DNA of 64,000 nucleotides from JANXLS01 sp035308565 (GCA_035308565.1 DATGGK010000152.1:1-64000); one strand, 5' to 3'; shown: positions 1 to 8,397, counted from the first letter of the stretch. Translations and numbers: made by a program. Notes: generated by a model not told the origin, from the letters alone.

Positions 1-2
1 CG

Positions 3-419
3 CTGACAAAGGAGGAATCCGCCGACTATTCCAAATTGCGCGCGAAGCTCGATCTTCACATCAAGGCGCTGGAAGCGGAGCTTCCCAAGGTCACGGCGGA
101 AGAGGCGGCAAAGGATAAGCTGAACGATCTTGCGCGCAGCCAAATCTTGTACGGAATGAACCTCGTTGGCGGCGAGCTAAAGGGGTTGATTCACGCGGCG
201 ATTTTGAACATCAAAAACGATGAGTTGAGAAAAAAACTCAACACGGGCTTTGAGGAATTCTGGGCGATCTTTAACACTGAACACAGAAAACGCCTCGAAA
301 AAATGCGCGAAAAAGCCCTGGAAAAAAACATGCAGAATCCCGAAATCCGCCCCACTCCGCCTCCGCCGCCGGAAAAAAATCCGCCCAAGCCGCCGGCGGC
401 TGCGAAGGATACATTTTAG
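3..419 (+). CDS. Hypothetical protein, 3' part only
   Basis: The reading frame is open from the left edge, so the true start lies outside the window; 138 residues are visible. The visible part is rich in charged helical sequence (many K, E, R) and ends in a proline-rich tail (about residues 114-133: runs of P broken by E, K and N) closing with KDTF. There is no membrane segment or recognisable motif. The tail looks like a flexible linker or cell-wall-spanning end. I do not recognise a family. A palindromic repeat follows the stop within 5 bases. Confidence 0.6.
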   Translation: MTKEESADYSKLRAKLDLHIKALEAELPKVTAEEAAKDKLNDLARSQILYGMNLVGGELKGLIHAAILNIKNDELRKKLNTGFEEFWAIFNTEHRKRLEKMREKALEKNMQNPEIRPTPPPPPEKNPPKPPAAAKDTF

Positions 420-423
420 AATC

Positions 424-444
424 GTGCAGGCGGGACGCCTGCAC
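424..444. repeat. GTGCAGGC palindrome, copy 1
   Basis: A 21-base interrupted palindrome, GTGCAGGC-GGGAC-GCCTGCAC, followed by CAC. Identical 21-mers occur at 27548-27568 and 39541-39561, and close variants at 5265-5316. It sits between two convergent stop codons. It has no T-run, so it is a dispersed repeat rather than a clear terminator. Confidence 0.85.
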
Positions 445-450
445 CACGGG

Positions 451-1140
451 TCAATCCGGAATCTTCTCGTTCTTCCGCGTCTTCAAAATCTCCACGTCTT
501 CCTTCGAATATTTTTTCTTGCCGTCAATCGTTTTCGTGTGCAGCGCGCCGCTTGACACCAGCCCTTTCACGTATTCCGGATCCTTCGCGTAATCCGGCGG
601 CAGATTCTTGAGTTCCTTCAATGCCTTCGCTTCGTCGATCCACTCGCTGCTGTCATCGCCAGATTTTTCGGTTTGCGCGGGGTTTGAATTCGTTGTTGGC
701 GAAAACCATCCAACGCGATCCCCGACGTACCACGTCACGACCGCCATCAGCGCCAGTTCAGCGAGTGTGACGACAATCGCGGCGCGCTGCGCGGCGCCGC
801 TGGATTTGGTTCGCGGCGCTTCCTTTTTCACGACGGTGTTCGTGAACCACGCGCCGACAATATTGGAAACACAGAACACGGTTAAACCGGCGAAGACGCA
901 ATACCAGCGTTGATTGGCTTTTCCAAGGAACGCCCCGAATGGGAGGTACGCCACGAGTGCAAGGATTAACCCGCCCGCTTCGAGGAAACGCCAGAGCCAG
1001 GCCATGCGAGCTGCGCTGCGGAAAATGCGGTCGCGCGCGGTGCTGTCGAGTTCGGCGGTCGAATCGTGAAATGCGCCGTTCATGATCGTGGAGATCAGGT
1101 ACACAACGATGAGGCCGCCGAGGAGGTAGTAGAGATGCAT
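451..1140 (-). CDS. Four-helix integral membrane protein, unknown
   Basis: 229 residues from the ATG at 1140; an upstream in-frame start at 1239 is possible but would run through a dispersed palindrome, so I reject it. Four hydrophobic segments lie near residues 3-23, 48-68, 77-97 and 118-138. A soluble charged tail of about 90 residues follows, ending in a lysine-rich region with LPPDYAKDPEYVKGLV. It lies downstream of mreB on the same strand with about 100 bases between them. I do not recognise the family; the tail could be a docking or regulatory domain. Confidence 0.65.
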   Translation of the reverse strand: MHLYYLLGGLIVVYLISTIMNGAFHDSTAELDSTARDRIFRSAARMAWLWRFLEAGGLILALVAYLPFGAFLGKANQRWYCVFAGLTVFCVSNIVGAWFTNTVVKKEAPRTKSSGAAQRAAIVVTLAELALMAVVTWYVGDRVGWFSPTTNSNPAQTEKSGDDSSEWIDEAKALKELKNLPPDYAKDPEYVKGLVSSGALHTKTIDGKKKYSKEDVEILKTRKNEKIPD

Positions 1141-1156
1141 GGGCTGGCGCTCTCCG

Positions 1157-1180
1157 GTAGAACGGAGCTCTGCTCCGTTC
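1157..1180. repeat. GTAGAACGGAGC palindrome, single copy
   Basis: The motif GTAGAACGGAGC-TC-TGCTCCGTTC folds on itself. The same family forms a perfect 25 bp inverted pair at 8332-8397 and a diverged copy at 62510-62535. It occupies the short gap between mreB and the membrane protein gene. Confidence 0.8.
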
Positions 1181-1240
1181 ATTACGAATCCGCGAGCGTT
1201 CGGAACGAAGCAATGCTCCATTCTACAAACAGCACCCACC

Positions 1241-2299
1241 TTACGCGATTTCGCGCCCGTCTTCCAGTACCGTCCAGAGTTGATCGATCTGGTCGAGCAC
1301 CACGCCCGTCCCGCGCGCGACGGCCGTCAGCGGATCGTCGGCTTTGCGCACGGGCAGGCCCGTTTCGCGCGCCAGCATCTTGTCGATCCCGCGCAGCAGC
1401 GCGCCGCCGCCGGCGATGGTGATGCCCGTGTCGAGCAGGTCCGCGGCCAGTTCCGGCGGCGTGCGTTCCAACGTGCCTTTGATGGCTTTCAGGATGTTGT
1501 CGAGCGGGTCGTGCATGGCTTCGCGGATTTCTTCGCTGCGGATGGTCACCACGCGCGGCAGGCCGGCCAGCGTATCCTGCCCTTTGACTTCGCGCACAAG
1601 TTCCTCGTCGAGCGGGTACGCGCTGCCAATTTCGATCTTGATCCGCTCGGAAGTCGGCTCGCCGATTTGAAGATTGTACGCTTCTTTCATGTGCTTGATG
1701 ATCGCCATGTTCAATTCGTCGCCGGCGCAGCGCAGCGAGGTGCTTTGGACAATGTCGGAGAGCGAGATGATTGCGACTTCCGTTGTCCCGCCGCCGATGT
1801 CCACGATCATCGAACCTTTCGCTTCGGTGACCGGAAGGCCCACGCCCAACGCCGCGGCCATCGGTTCCTTGATCAGCCGCACGTCGCGGGCGCCCGCGCG
1901 TTCGGCGGAATTGATCACCGCGCGTTTTTCCACGGTGGTGATCCCCGACGGCACGGCCACAATCACGCGCGGATGAATGAAGCGGCTGCGCCCGTGCGCT
2001 TTGCGGATGAAGTAGCTCAGCAGCGCTTCGGTGATTTCGAAATCCGCGATGACGCCGTTTTTGAGCGGGCGGATGGCCTGAATCTTCGAATGCGTTTTGC
2101 CGATCATGCGTTTGGCGCAATCACCGACGGCAAATTCACCGTTGCAGACGAGGACTTTGTTCGTGTCTTTAACGACCGCTACAACGCTCGGTTCGGAGAT
2201 GATGATGCCTTCTCCCCGCGCGCAGACCAGCGTGTTCGCGGTGCCCAGATCGATGCCCAAATCTTTCGAGAGCATCCCCAACAGGCCGTCAAAAATCAT
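1241..2299 (-). CDS. mreB: Rod shape-determining protein MreB
   Basis: Actin-like ATPase that forms membrane-associated filaments and guides cell-wall synthesis along the cylinder. Its 352 residues match the usual MreB length of about 340-350. Visible motifs: phosphate 1 loop GIDLGTANT (about residues 15-23), the connect segment with VIVAVPSG, phosphate 2 DIGGGTTEVA (about 167-176) and the adenosine loop GGGALLRGID (about 297-306). The start is supported by a GGGGAG ribosome binding site six bases upstream. No mreC or mreD lies nearby; the next upstream gene encodes an unrelated secreted protein. A perfect inverted repeat in the leader (2322-2346) may be regulatory. Confidence 0.97.
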   Translation of the reverse strand: MIFDGLLGMLSKDLGIDLGTANTLVCARGEGIIISEPSVVAVVKDTNKVLVCNGEFAVGDCAKRMIGKTHSKIQAIRPLKNGVIADFEITEALLSYFIRKAHGRSRFIHPRVIVAVPSGITTVEKRAVINSAERAGARDVRLIKEPMAAALGVGLPVTEAKGSMIVDIGGGTTEVAIISLSDIVQSTSLRCAGDELNMAIIKHMKEAYNLQIGEPTSERIKIEIGSAYPLDEELVREVKGQDTLAGLPRVVTIRSEEIREAMHDPLDNILKAIKGTLERTPPELAADLLDTGITIAGGGALLRGIDKMLARETGLPVRKADDPLTAVARGTGVVLDQIDQLWTVLEDGREIA

Positions 2300-2321
2300 C
2301 GCATCTCCCCTGCATTAGCGC

Positions 2322-2346
2322 ATAATAAGTGTACTTCGCTTATTAT
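2322..2346. promoter_or_regulatory. Inverted repeat in mreB leader
   Basis: Perfect 8-base arms ATAATAAG and CTTATTAT, separated by 9 bases, lie 23-47 bases upstream of the mreB start. This AT-rich island differs from the GC-rich surroundings. It could be an operator or a leader hairpin; there is no T-run to suggest a terminator. The role is inference. Confidence 0.4.
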
Positions 2347-2387
2347 CGGTAATTTCAGGAGCGGGGATGAGGAGAAAGCAGGACACT

Positions 2388-2456
2388 GGAGTCAGGGGGT
2401 CAGGGATCAGAAAGCCGCAAAGCGGTTTGCCGCCGTCTCCTATCTCCTGTCCTACG
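2388..2456. repeat. Degenerate heptamer repeat cluster
   Basis: Two short runs of 7-8 base units, GTCAGGG/GTCAGGGAT on one side and TCTCCTA/TCTCCTG on the other, are separated by a small hairpin (AAAGCCGC-AAAGCGGTTT). The right run touches the 3' end of the secreted protein gene that stops at 2452. The same kinds of units recur at 4445-4486 and 57384-57418. Confidence 0.6.
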
Positions 2457-4260
2457 GCACCGGCGCCGTCTGCCTCGGCGCTGGATGGTCCGAATACTTC
2501 GTTCCGAAATTGAAAATCCGCCGTGCGTGTTCGCCGATGTACGGCTGGTCCTTCGACAAACGCTGCACGTCGATGCCCAGCGGGAAGAACAAATTGCTGT
2601 AGAGCAGCGCATTGTTGGCCTGCGGAATGTTCGTGTCCTGCGCACTCAAAACACGCGTCGTAATCGTTCCCTGCCCCGTGGTGGTGCTCAATTGGAACGA
2701 CTGCAATCCATCCGTCGGCCCGCCCACGAAATGAACCTTCGGCCCCGCGCCGATGATCCCGCCGCCCGAAATCTGCTCGGCAAAATTCGCCCCGATGCGC
2801 ACGTTCACCGCGGTGATGTTGTCAATGCCTTCGCGCAAACCGTTCGGATTGGTCACGCCCGCGCGAGGCAGCGCCATGAATTTCACTTTCCACGCATCGC
2901 CGGGACTTCCCGTGAAACTCACCCCGTCGCGCCCCTGCACCGACAGAAGCTGGAACCCGCCGGACGCGTTCGTTCCAGTGCGCCCCTGTACGAAGCTCAG
3001 TTCATAACGCGTGCCGCTGATCGTCGCGACGAAATCGATCACTTCGCTCGACACCACCGCTTGGCCGATCGTCACTTCAATCGGCCGCCGCACCGTGTCG
3101 CCATTCTTCACGCCCGTCAAATCGATCAAATCGCTGAACGTCCCGCGCTGCGACAAAATGCTGATCGACCCGCGCTTCGCATTCACGCGCGCGCTGTAGC
3201 TCGAGCCGTCCGACGCCCTGAAGCGCAGCGCGCCGTTCTTGTCGAGCGGGCCGGTGAATCCAAATCCTGCGATGTGAAACGAAAAATCCGAATTTGCCAG
3301 CGTGGTCTGGTCCATCCCCAGCGCGTTGATGAACCCGCTCATGCGCACGGAATCGCGCCCGAAGGATTGCGTGTCGCCGGAGATCGTGCAAGAGAGCGTC
3401 ACCACGTCGCTGGTCGTCACCGGATTGTCGCCGACAACGAGCGAAAAAGTCTGATCGGTCACCGCCGGATTGCGCCGGCTCACCGCAATCGCGCCCAAAC
3501 CGTCCGTCCCGCGAACCGCGATGTTATACGTGCCCACCGCCAGCGGCCGGCCAAAGAATTTTCCGCTCGGCGACAGGAACAGCCCCAAATCCGAAAGCTT
3601 GATCGCGTTGCCGCCGGAATCCGTGGTTGAAAGCACGTCGAAAAACGCGCCGAAGCTTCCGCCAATCGCGCTGACTTGCGCCACATACGGCGTATCCAAC
3701 CGCGCGCTGGGCACCGTGTCATTCGCGAATCGGAACGGGACTTTCGTGCTGTCCACGAGGAACAGGTTGAAGAATCCCGTCGCCGAAGCGGCATTCGTGC
3801 CGCGCGCATCGGTCACCGTCGCCTGAAAGCGCAATCCGGGCGTGCCCAGAAACGTCACGCTCGTCGCATTGACCGAACTGGGCGTAAACCCGGCCATCAC
3901 GCCGGAAATGCCCAGCGTCAACGTCGAATCGGTGTTCGCCACTTTGTTCGACAGACTGTTCGGTCCCGTCGAAGTGAAGCGATACGGCCGGATGCCGCCT
4001 TCCGCAGTAATGTAGCGCGTGATCAGCGAACCGAACGCCGCGTCGCCCAAATCGTATTCGTTCGGATTGAGCACGTTGCCGGCTGTGCCCATCACGTTCG
4101 GCGTGGTGAAGCGCAGCGGCAAATAAGTGCCCACGGCGCGCGGCGCCACTCCCAACGGAGCAGAGGCCGGCAGCGCCGTGGCCAGTGCGTACGAGAATCC
4201 CGCCAGCGCAAAGAGCACGGCGGTCCCAATGGCGCGCGAGCCAAAGTGTGAAACGCGCAT
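2452..4260 (-). CDS. Secreted Ig-like beta-domain protein
   Basis: 602 residues with a typical Sec signal peptide (about residues 1-34, ending in ALPASA). The first half has putative Ig-fold repeats (the He_PIG/Ig_7 kind seen in bacterial surface proteins): GGIRPYRFTSTG near residue 90 and FGRPLAVGTYNIAVRGTDG near residue 235. The second half contains one or two copies of a beta-rich domain of about 100-130 residues that resembles the C-termini of the secreted proteins at 37726, 59252 and 60990. There are no catalytic motifs, so a structural or adhesive role outside the cell is inferred. The C-terminal residues run into the heptamer repeat cluster. Confidence 0.75.
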   Translation of the reverse strand: MRVSHFGSRAIGTAVLFALAGFSYALATALPASAPLGVAPRAVGTYLPLRFTTPNVMGTAGNVLNPNEYDLGDAAFGSLITRYITAEGGIRPYRFTSTGPNSLSNKVANTDSTLTLGISGVMAGFTPSSVNATSVTFLGTPGLRFQATVTDARGTNAASATGFFNLFLVDSTKVPFRFANDTVPSARLDTPYVAQVSAIGGSFGAFFDVLSTTDSGGNAIKLSDLGLFLSPSGKFFGRPLAVGTYNIAVRGTDGLGAIAVSRRNPAVTDQTFSLVVGDNPVTTSDVVTLSCTISGDTQSFGRDSVRMSGFINALGMDQTTLANSDFSFHIAGFGFTGPLDKNGALRFRASDGSSYSARVNAKRGSISILSQRGTFSDLIDLTGVKNGDTVRRPIEVTIGQAVVSSEVIDFVATISGTRYELSFVQGRTGTNASGGFQLLSVQGRDGVSFTGSPGDAWKVKFMALPRAGVTNPNGLREGIDNITAVNVRIGANFAEQISGGGIIGAGPKVHFVGGPTDGLQSFQLSTTTGQGTITTRVLSAQDTNIPQANNALLYSNLFFPLGIDVQRLSKDQPYIGEHARRIFNFGTKYSDHPAPRQTAPVP

Positions 4261-4599
4261 AATTTCTCCTCAACCCTTCACGGTGCGTCCCTGCGTTCGG
4301 AAGCGCCGAGCGAATCCAAAATTAGTACGGAAGCGTCCCTTATACAGGATACCCCGCGATTCCGCCTCAACAAAAATCCCGCTGTTCAAAATGCGTCCGA
4401 AGATTGGTTCGTTTTTGGGAGCGAAGGTTTGCTGAAATCGGAAACAGGAATCAGGAGTCAGGGATCAGGGATCAGGGGTCAGGATCAATTTTTCTGTTCC
4501 CGCCTGACGCCTCAGGCATATAATCTAATTCGCGTACAGATTTCTACGAACCTTCGGACCGGGTGCTTCGTAATGGAAAGCGGCGACGGGAGGAAACCG
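4261..4599. other. Intergenic region with heptamer array
   Basis: This gap separates divergent genes. It holds the heptamer array described separately (4445-4486), a small palindrome CCTGACG-CCTCAGGC near 4502-4517, and a TATAAT box at 4519-4524 without a convincing -35 partner. That box could serve the sigma factor gene. I see no gene in it. Confidence 0.5.
4445..4486. repeat. Six tandem CAGGRRT heptamers
   Basis: Six uninterrupted 7-base units read CAGGAAT, CAGGAGT, CAGGGAT, CAGGGAT, CAGGGGT, CAGGATC. The exact 7-base period without spacers excludes a CRISPR and resembles the short tandemly repeated repetitive (STRR) heptamers described in cyanobacteria. Arrays with the same period but other sequence lie at 7768, 25346, 25857, 56520 and 57384. 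Confidence 0.85.
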
Positions 4600-5262
4600 A
4601 TGATGTCATCCGCCGCGGCGCTCGATACGCCCGCGTTTGTGCCCGCCATCCGAACTGCTTCAAAGCCGGTCTTGAAGCCTGTTCCGAAGGCTGCGGAACT
4701 CAACGACGAGGCGCTTTTTGCTCGCGCCTCGGGCGGCGATCGCGACGCGCTCGGCGCTCTCATCGAACGCTACGAAGATTTTTTGTACGGATTGCTCGTC
4801 CGCTTGTGCAACGGCGACGTGCATCGCGCCGAGGATTTCTTTCAGGACACATTCCTCAACGCCATGCGCGCCGCGGCCACGTTCGACCGGAAGAAGTCGT
4901 TCAAGCCCTGGATCACGGCCATCGCCGTCAACCTGCTGCGCGACGATTCCCGCCGGCGCAAAGTCCGCGCCGAAGTGGCGCTCGACCCGCACAAGCCGGA
5001 CGCCGAGCACGACCGCATTGATCCGACTGCCTTGGTCGAAGACCCCGGCGACCGGGCCGAACGGCATGACGAAGAGGAAAAAGTACGGCAGGCTTTGGAA
5101 CGATTGACCGATTTGGAGCGCGAAGTGGTTTTGCTGCATTTTTACAACGACATGACGCTGCAGGAAACCGCCGATGCGCTGGCCTCGCCGCTGGGCACCA
5201 TCAAAAGCCGCCTGCACGCGGCGCTGACGCGCCTGAGCGGGATGTTGGGGAAGAGATCGTAA
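4600..5262 (+). CDS. ECF-type RNA polymerase sigma factor
   Basis: Extracytoplasmic-function sigma-70 family protein that directs RNA polymerase to stress or envelope promoters. With the ATG at 4600 (GGGAGG ribosome binding site seven bases upstream) it has 220 residues. Region 2 spans about residues 40-105 (DALGALIERYEDFLYGL, then DFFQDTFLNAM and a FKPWITAIAVNLLRDD segment). Region 4 spans about 160-212 (LTDLEREVVLLHFYNDMTLQE, then GTIKSRLHAAL). An in-frame ATG at 4573 lacks a good ribosome binding site. The next gene encodes a small membrane-anchored protein that is probably its partner. Confidence 0.93.
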   Translation: MMSSAAALDTPAFVPAIRTASKPVLKPVPKAAELNDEALFARASGGDRDALGALIERYEDFLYGLLVRLCNGDVHRAEDFFQDTFLNAMRAAATFDRKKSFKPWITAIAVNLLRDDSRRRKVRAEVALDPHKPDAEHDRIDPTALVEDPGDRAERHDEEEKVRQALERLTDLEREVVLLHFYNDMTLQETADALASPLGTIKSRLHAALTRLSGMLGKRS

Positions 5263-5264
5263 TT

Positions 5265-5316
5265 GTGGTGCAGGCTTCCAGCCTGCACAGTTGTGGTGCA
5301 GGCGGCCCGCCTGCAC
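5265..5316. repeat. Tandem pair of GTGCAGGC palindromes
   Basis: Two 24-base palindromes in direct orientation, GTGGTGCAGGC-TT and GTGGTGCAGGC-GG types, repeat with a 28-base period between the sigma factor stop and the next ribosome binding site. The middles differ (TTCCA versus GGCCC) while the arms are conserved, so the element keeps its stem rather than its loop. Confidence 0.85.
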
Positions 5317-5343
5317 GGTCGAAGGCGAAAGGAAGAGTCGATC

Positions 5344-5778
5344 ATGAGCAATAACATCGATTCGCTGGATTCAAACCTGCGCGACGCGGCCTCCGCCGTG
5401 GCGCAACTGCCGCGCCCGAAGGCGCCTGCCGGACTGGTACAGCGTACGCTGGATGCGCTCGCTCAGTTCAAACCCCTGCACCGCAAGCCCCTCTTCCTGC
5501 GCCCCATCACGCACCCGCTGGCCCGCATCGCCGCCGTGGCCATGCTCATGGCGCTCGTTCAGCCGCTCACCTATTTGGACGTCGTCGATGAAATGGGCCG
5601 CGGCATCGAAAATCACGTCGGCCCGCGCGTGGTCGATCACGTCGAAACCATCGTCGATGGCGTGCTGACCCGCCTCGAACCGGAAACCTATTCGCAGTCC
5701 GAACAGGACTCCAACATCCACAACGTCAACCCCAACGCCGTCAAACACGGCAAAACCAAACTTCATTCGCGCGTGTAA
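5344..5778 (+). CDS. Putative membrane-anchored anti-sigma partner
   Basis: 144 residues from the ATG at 5344, preceded by AGGAAGAG. A soluble N-terminal part of about 55 residues is followed by one hydrophobic segment (ARIAAVAMLMALVQPLTYL, about residues 58-76) and a C-terminal part outside the membrane. This layout, directly downstream of an ECF sigma gene, is typical of anti-sigma factors. There is no HxxxCxxC zinc motif, so it is not a classical ZAS-domain protein. The role is inferred from position and topology. Confidence 0.55.
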   Translation: MSNNIDSLDSNLRDAASAVAQLPRPKAPAGLVQRTLDALAQFKPLHRKPLFLRPITHPLARIAAVAMLMALVQPLTYLDVVDEMGRGIENHVGPRVVDHVETIVDGVLTRLEPETYSQSEQDSNIHNVNPNAVKHGKTKLHSRV

Positions 5779-5784
5779 AATTCG

Positions 5785-5912
5785 CAGCGCCGGCTTTCGG
5801 AGCGCCGGCTTCCAGCCGGCCCGCATCGGCTAAGCACGTGCGCACGTCGAAAAATCCTCGCCGGCAGTTTGTTCGCCGTTCGCGGGCCACTGGCCTCGCC
5901 AGTGCGCTCGCG
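5785..5912. repeat. GCGCCGGC palindrome cluster
   Basis: The gap between two convergent genes holds AGCGCCGGCTTTCGG, then AGCGCCGGCTTCCAGCCGGC, then further on GGGCCACTGGCCTCGCCAGTG. The first matches the perfect palindrome at 28223-28256; the last resembles one at 52621-52645. No gene is visible here. Confidence 0.65.
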
Positions 5913-5919
5913 ACATCCC

Positions 5920-7575
5920 CTACTTCTTCACCCCCGCCCCATCCACTCCCGCAACCCGCACCGATATCGCGCTGCGCCGCCTCAGCCGCGTTGAGCTCAT
6001 CCCCGACGCATGTTCCGCATCGCTGCGCGGCGGCTGGCTCTGCGACGGCTGCGTGTGATACAAATATTCCGCACACCCCGCCGCTTTGCGCATGAAATCG
6101 CTCACCAGCACGCGGTACTCCACGTCCAGTTCGTCTTCCACCTCGTGCGGTTCGAACGTCCAATTCGCCGCGCTTCCCGACGCCAGCGCCACCTTGTCCG
6201 AAAACACTTTCAACGCGCGCGTCTCCTTCGACGCCTCCGCCTGATTCGGCAGCAGGATCGACCCGTGCGCGGACGCGGGTTTGCTCCATTCGAGCGTCAA
6301 CGCTTCTTTTTGGGCGCCGCCGGCCTTCAGCCGCAGCGCGTAATTGTCCACGCCGAATTCGATGCAAGTCTGCGCGGCCAGCGCTGAAATCTCGCCGAGG
6401 TTCTGCGCCCATTCCAGCTTGTCGCGCTGCACCGCCATGAAATTGTTCGCGATTCGAAAATGCGGCCGGTTCCCTTTGAAGTGAAAAATGTCCAGAAACC
6501 CGCAGAAATGCAACAGCAGCCCAAACAGAATTCCGTCGGCAACCAGCAGCACGCTCGACAAGCCTTTGTACTGCAACTGCGCCGCCAGCACCGCCGCCAG
6601 TGCAATCGCCGACATCAACGCCGCTTGAACACAGATCGCCGGCGCGTTCCAGCCCCAGCGCATCAAGCGATGATGAATGTGCCCTTTGTCCGCGCTGCCG
6701 ATGGGCTTGCCGCGCAGCAGCCGGCGCACGATCGTCAGCGAAATCTCCGTCAGCGGGTAAAACGCCACCAGCGTGATTTTCACGAATTGATACGAATACG
6801 GCTCGCGCGGTTCCATCGCCGCCGAATTGACCACAAAATGCTTCTGCCCCAGCGCAATCAGCAGCGTCGCCGCCAGCGCGCCAATCGCCAGACTTCCCGA
6901 ATCGCCCAGATAAATCTTCGCCGGCTTCCAGTTGAAAAATAAAAATCCGAGCGTCGCGCCAAACGCCGCCAGCGCAATCACCGCAACCATCACGTCGGGC
7001 CGCGCCAATTCGTTGACTCTGAGATTGATCGCCAGAAGCGCGATCCCGCCGAAAATCACCGCGGTCACCGATCCCGCCAGCCCGTCCAGCCCATCCACCA
7101 GATTCACGCCGTTGACCACGCCCAGCATCCACGCCAGCGTAAACGGAATCGCTTCGACATCGTAAAATTCGTACGTGCCCAGCCCCGGCAGCGTGAGTTT
7201 TTCGAGGCGAAAACACAGCCACGAAAACGCCAGCAGCACCGCAATCTGCACCAGCAATTTCGTGCGCGCGCGAATCTGGTGCTTGTCGTCGATCAGCCCC
7301 AGCACGGCCATCGCCATCGCCGGCGCGACAATCGCCAGAAATCGCGACACCTCAACCTGAGCCAGTTGCCCCTTGTAAAAATACAGAAACAGCGCCGGCG
7401 CAATCACAAAGCCCGCCACGATCCCCAAGCCGCCCAAATAAGGCGTCGGCGCCGCGTGAATTTTACGGTGAGTGGGATGGTCCACAATGCCCAGCCGCCG
7501 CGCAAGGCGAATCAGCGCCGGCATCAGCCCCGCCGAAAGCGCCATCGCACCCAAAAGCACACCCGCGTATGGCAT
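5920..7575 (-). CDS. WecA/TagO-family glycosyl-1-phosphate transferase
   Basis: Polytopic enzyme that transfers a sugar-1-phosphate (usually GlcNAc-1-P) from a UDP-sugar to undecaprenyl phosphate, the first step of many surface glycans. Family motifs: DHPTHRKIHAAPTPYLGG (about residues 37-54), LGLIDDKHQIRA with the Asp pair, NGVNLVDGLDGLAG, KIYLGDSGSLA and KGHIHHRLMRWG. About ten hydrophobic segments fall within the first 370 residues. At 551 residues it exceeds the family norm (about 320-370) by some 180 residues: a soluble C-terminal extension with no motif I know, ending basic and Ser-rich. A MraY role is less likely because no mur genes lie nearby. Confidence 0.88.
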   Translation of the reverse strand: MPYAGVLLGAMALSAGLMPALIRLARRLGIVDHPTHRKIHAAPTPYLGGLGIVAGFVIAPALFLYFYKGQLAQVEVSRFLAIVAPAMAMAVLGLIDDKHQIRARTKLLVQIAVLLAFSWLCFRLEKLTLPGLGTYEFYDVEAIPFTLAWMLGVVNGVNLVDGLDGLAGSVTAVIFGGIALLAINLRVNELARPDVMVAVIALAAFGATLGFLFFNWKPAKIYLGDSGSLAIGALAATLLIALGQKHFVVNSAAMEPREPYSYQFVKITLVAFYPLTEISLTIVRRLLRGKPIGSADKGHIHHRLMRWGWNAPAICVQAALMSAIALAAVLAAQLQYKGLSSVLLVADGILFGLLLHFCGFLDIFHFKGNRPHFRIANNFMAVQRDKLEWAQNLGEISALAAQTCIEFGVDNYALRLKAGGAQKEALTLEWSKPASAHGSILLPNQAEASKETRALKVFSDKVALASGSAANWTFEPHEVEDELDVEYRVLVSDFMRKAAGCAEYLYHTQPSQSQPPRSDAEHASGMSSTRLRRRSAISVRVAGVDGAGVKK

Positions 7576-7767
7576 GGTTCAATAATCCAGAGCCGCGCAC
7601 GTCAGTCAGCGGCAAACACCGCTCTCACAATAGTCCACGCCGAAAACCGTATTTTACGAATTTCGCCCCTCCCTGTAAATAATGAAAGATCAGCGATTTT
7701 GGTTTATCAAATTGGACCGCCGGCTTCCAGCCGTCCCGTCGCGCGCTGCACGACCGCCGTTTTTACA

Positions 7768-7803
7768 CTGACCTCTGACCTTCTGACACCTGACTCCTGA
7801 TCA
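7768..7803. repeat. CTGAC heptamer array
   Basis: Five units, CTGACCT, CTGACCT, (T)CTGACAC, CTGACTC and CTGATCA, repeat with a 7-base period. The last unit overlaps the stop codon of the gene ending at 7801. The rest of the 7576-7767 gap shows one degenerate CCGGCTTCCAGCCG palindrome near 7720 and no gene. Confidence 0.75.
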
Positions 7804-8271
7804 CTGCGGCCCACCCACCCGCGGACACATCGTCGACACCGCCGGCATTCTAAAATAGCACAGGTACTTGTCCTTCTGCCATAGCTTCCCCTGCCTGAAA
7901 TCCGTCGGGAAAAATGCTTGCCGGATGATCAGTGAGGTTTTGTTCTTCGATTCCAACGGCCTCTTCTCCGGCTCTGCCGCGCCCCAGTTCACTTCGACCA
8001 GATTGTTGTCGTCGTCTTTGACCACCAAATCCTGAATGCTGTCCGGCTCGTCGCCGTACTTGAACGTGATCTCGACTTCCGCCACAATGCGCGACACCGA
8101 CTGCCCTTTGATCCCCGAATCCACGTCGTCGTCGCGGCAAGCGCTCAGGATTGTGACGCTGACCTCGTTGGTCTCGCCGAACAAAGCCTTCTGCAGCCAC
8201 GGCAGCACAATAAAGCCGAGAAACCCGACCAGCACGACCACGACGGCGATCACAATGACCGTACGCTGCAT
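7801..8271 (-). CDS. Membrane-anchored hypothetical protein
   Basis: 156 residues from the ATG at 8271, chosen because AGAGG lies nine bases upstream; an ATG at 8310 would add 13 residues without a site. One N-terminal hydrophobic helix (VIVIAVVVVLVGFLGFIVLP, about residues 4-23) anchors a soluble domain with alternating beta-type sequence (VTILSACRDDDVDSG, then VAEVEITFKYGDEPDS). Probably located outside the membrane. No family recognised. Confidence 0.6.
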   Translation of the reverse strand: MQRTVIVIAVVVVLVGFLGFIVLPWLQKALFGETNEVSVTILSACRDDDVDSGIKGQSVSRIVAEVEITFKYGDEPDSIQDLVVKDDDNNLVEVNWGAAEPEKRPLESKNKTSLIIRQAFFPTDFRQGKLWQKDKYLCYFRMPAVSTMCPRVGGPQ

Positions 8272-8331
8272 GAACCAATTCCTCTGACCGTATTCAACAT
8301 CGCACCGCACAAACCGGTTTCAGCGATCTCC

Positions 8332-8397
8332 GTAGAACGGAGCTCCGCTCCGTTCAGCACTTGGCCGAAGTTTGAACGGAGCGGAGCTCCGTTCTAC
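8332..8397. repeat. Perfect 25 bp inverted palindrome pair
   Basis: Left arm 8332-8356 begins GTAGAACGGAGCTCCGCTCC; right arm 8373-8397 is its exact reverse complement, with a 16-base spacer. Each arm is also palindromic inside. Read on the minus strand, the right arm begins GTAG, and this TAG is the stop codon of the transketolase C-half gene. Confidence 0.9.

Noticed and set aside
424..444. Calling the GTGCAGGC palindromes rho-independent terminators
   Set aside because: None is followed by a T-run, and the same sequence occurs in leaders as well as after stops.
1139..2602. A 487-codon open frame opposite mreB, and similar long frames opposite dnaE, the WecA-type gene and the proteases
   Set aside because: They have the Arg/His/Ala-rich composition of antisense frames in GC-rich genes, no family motifs, and the opposite strand holds well-supported genes.
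4445..4486. A possible CRISPR array at the heptamer repeats
   Set aside because: Units are 7 bases, contiguous and without spacers; no cas genes are near.
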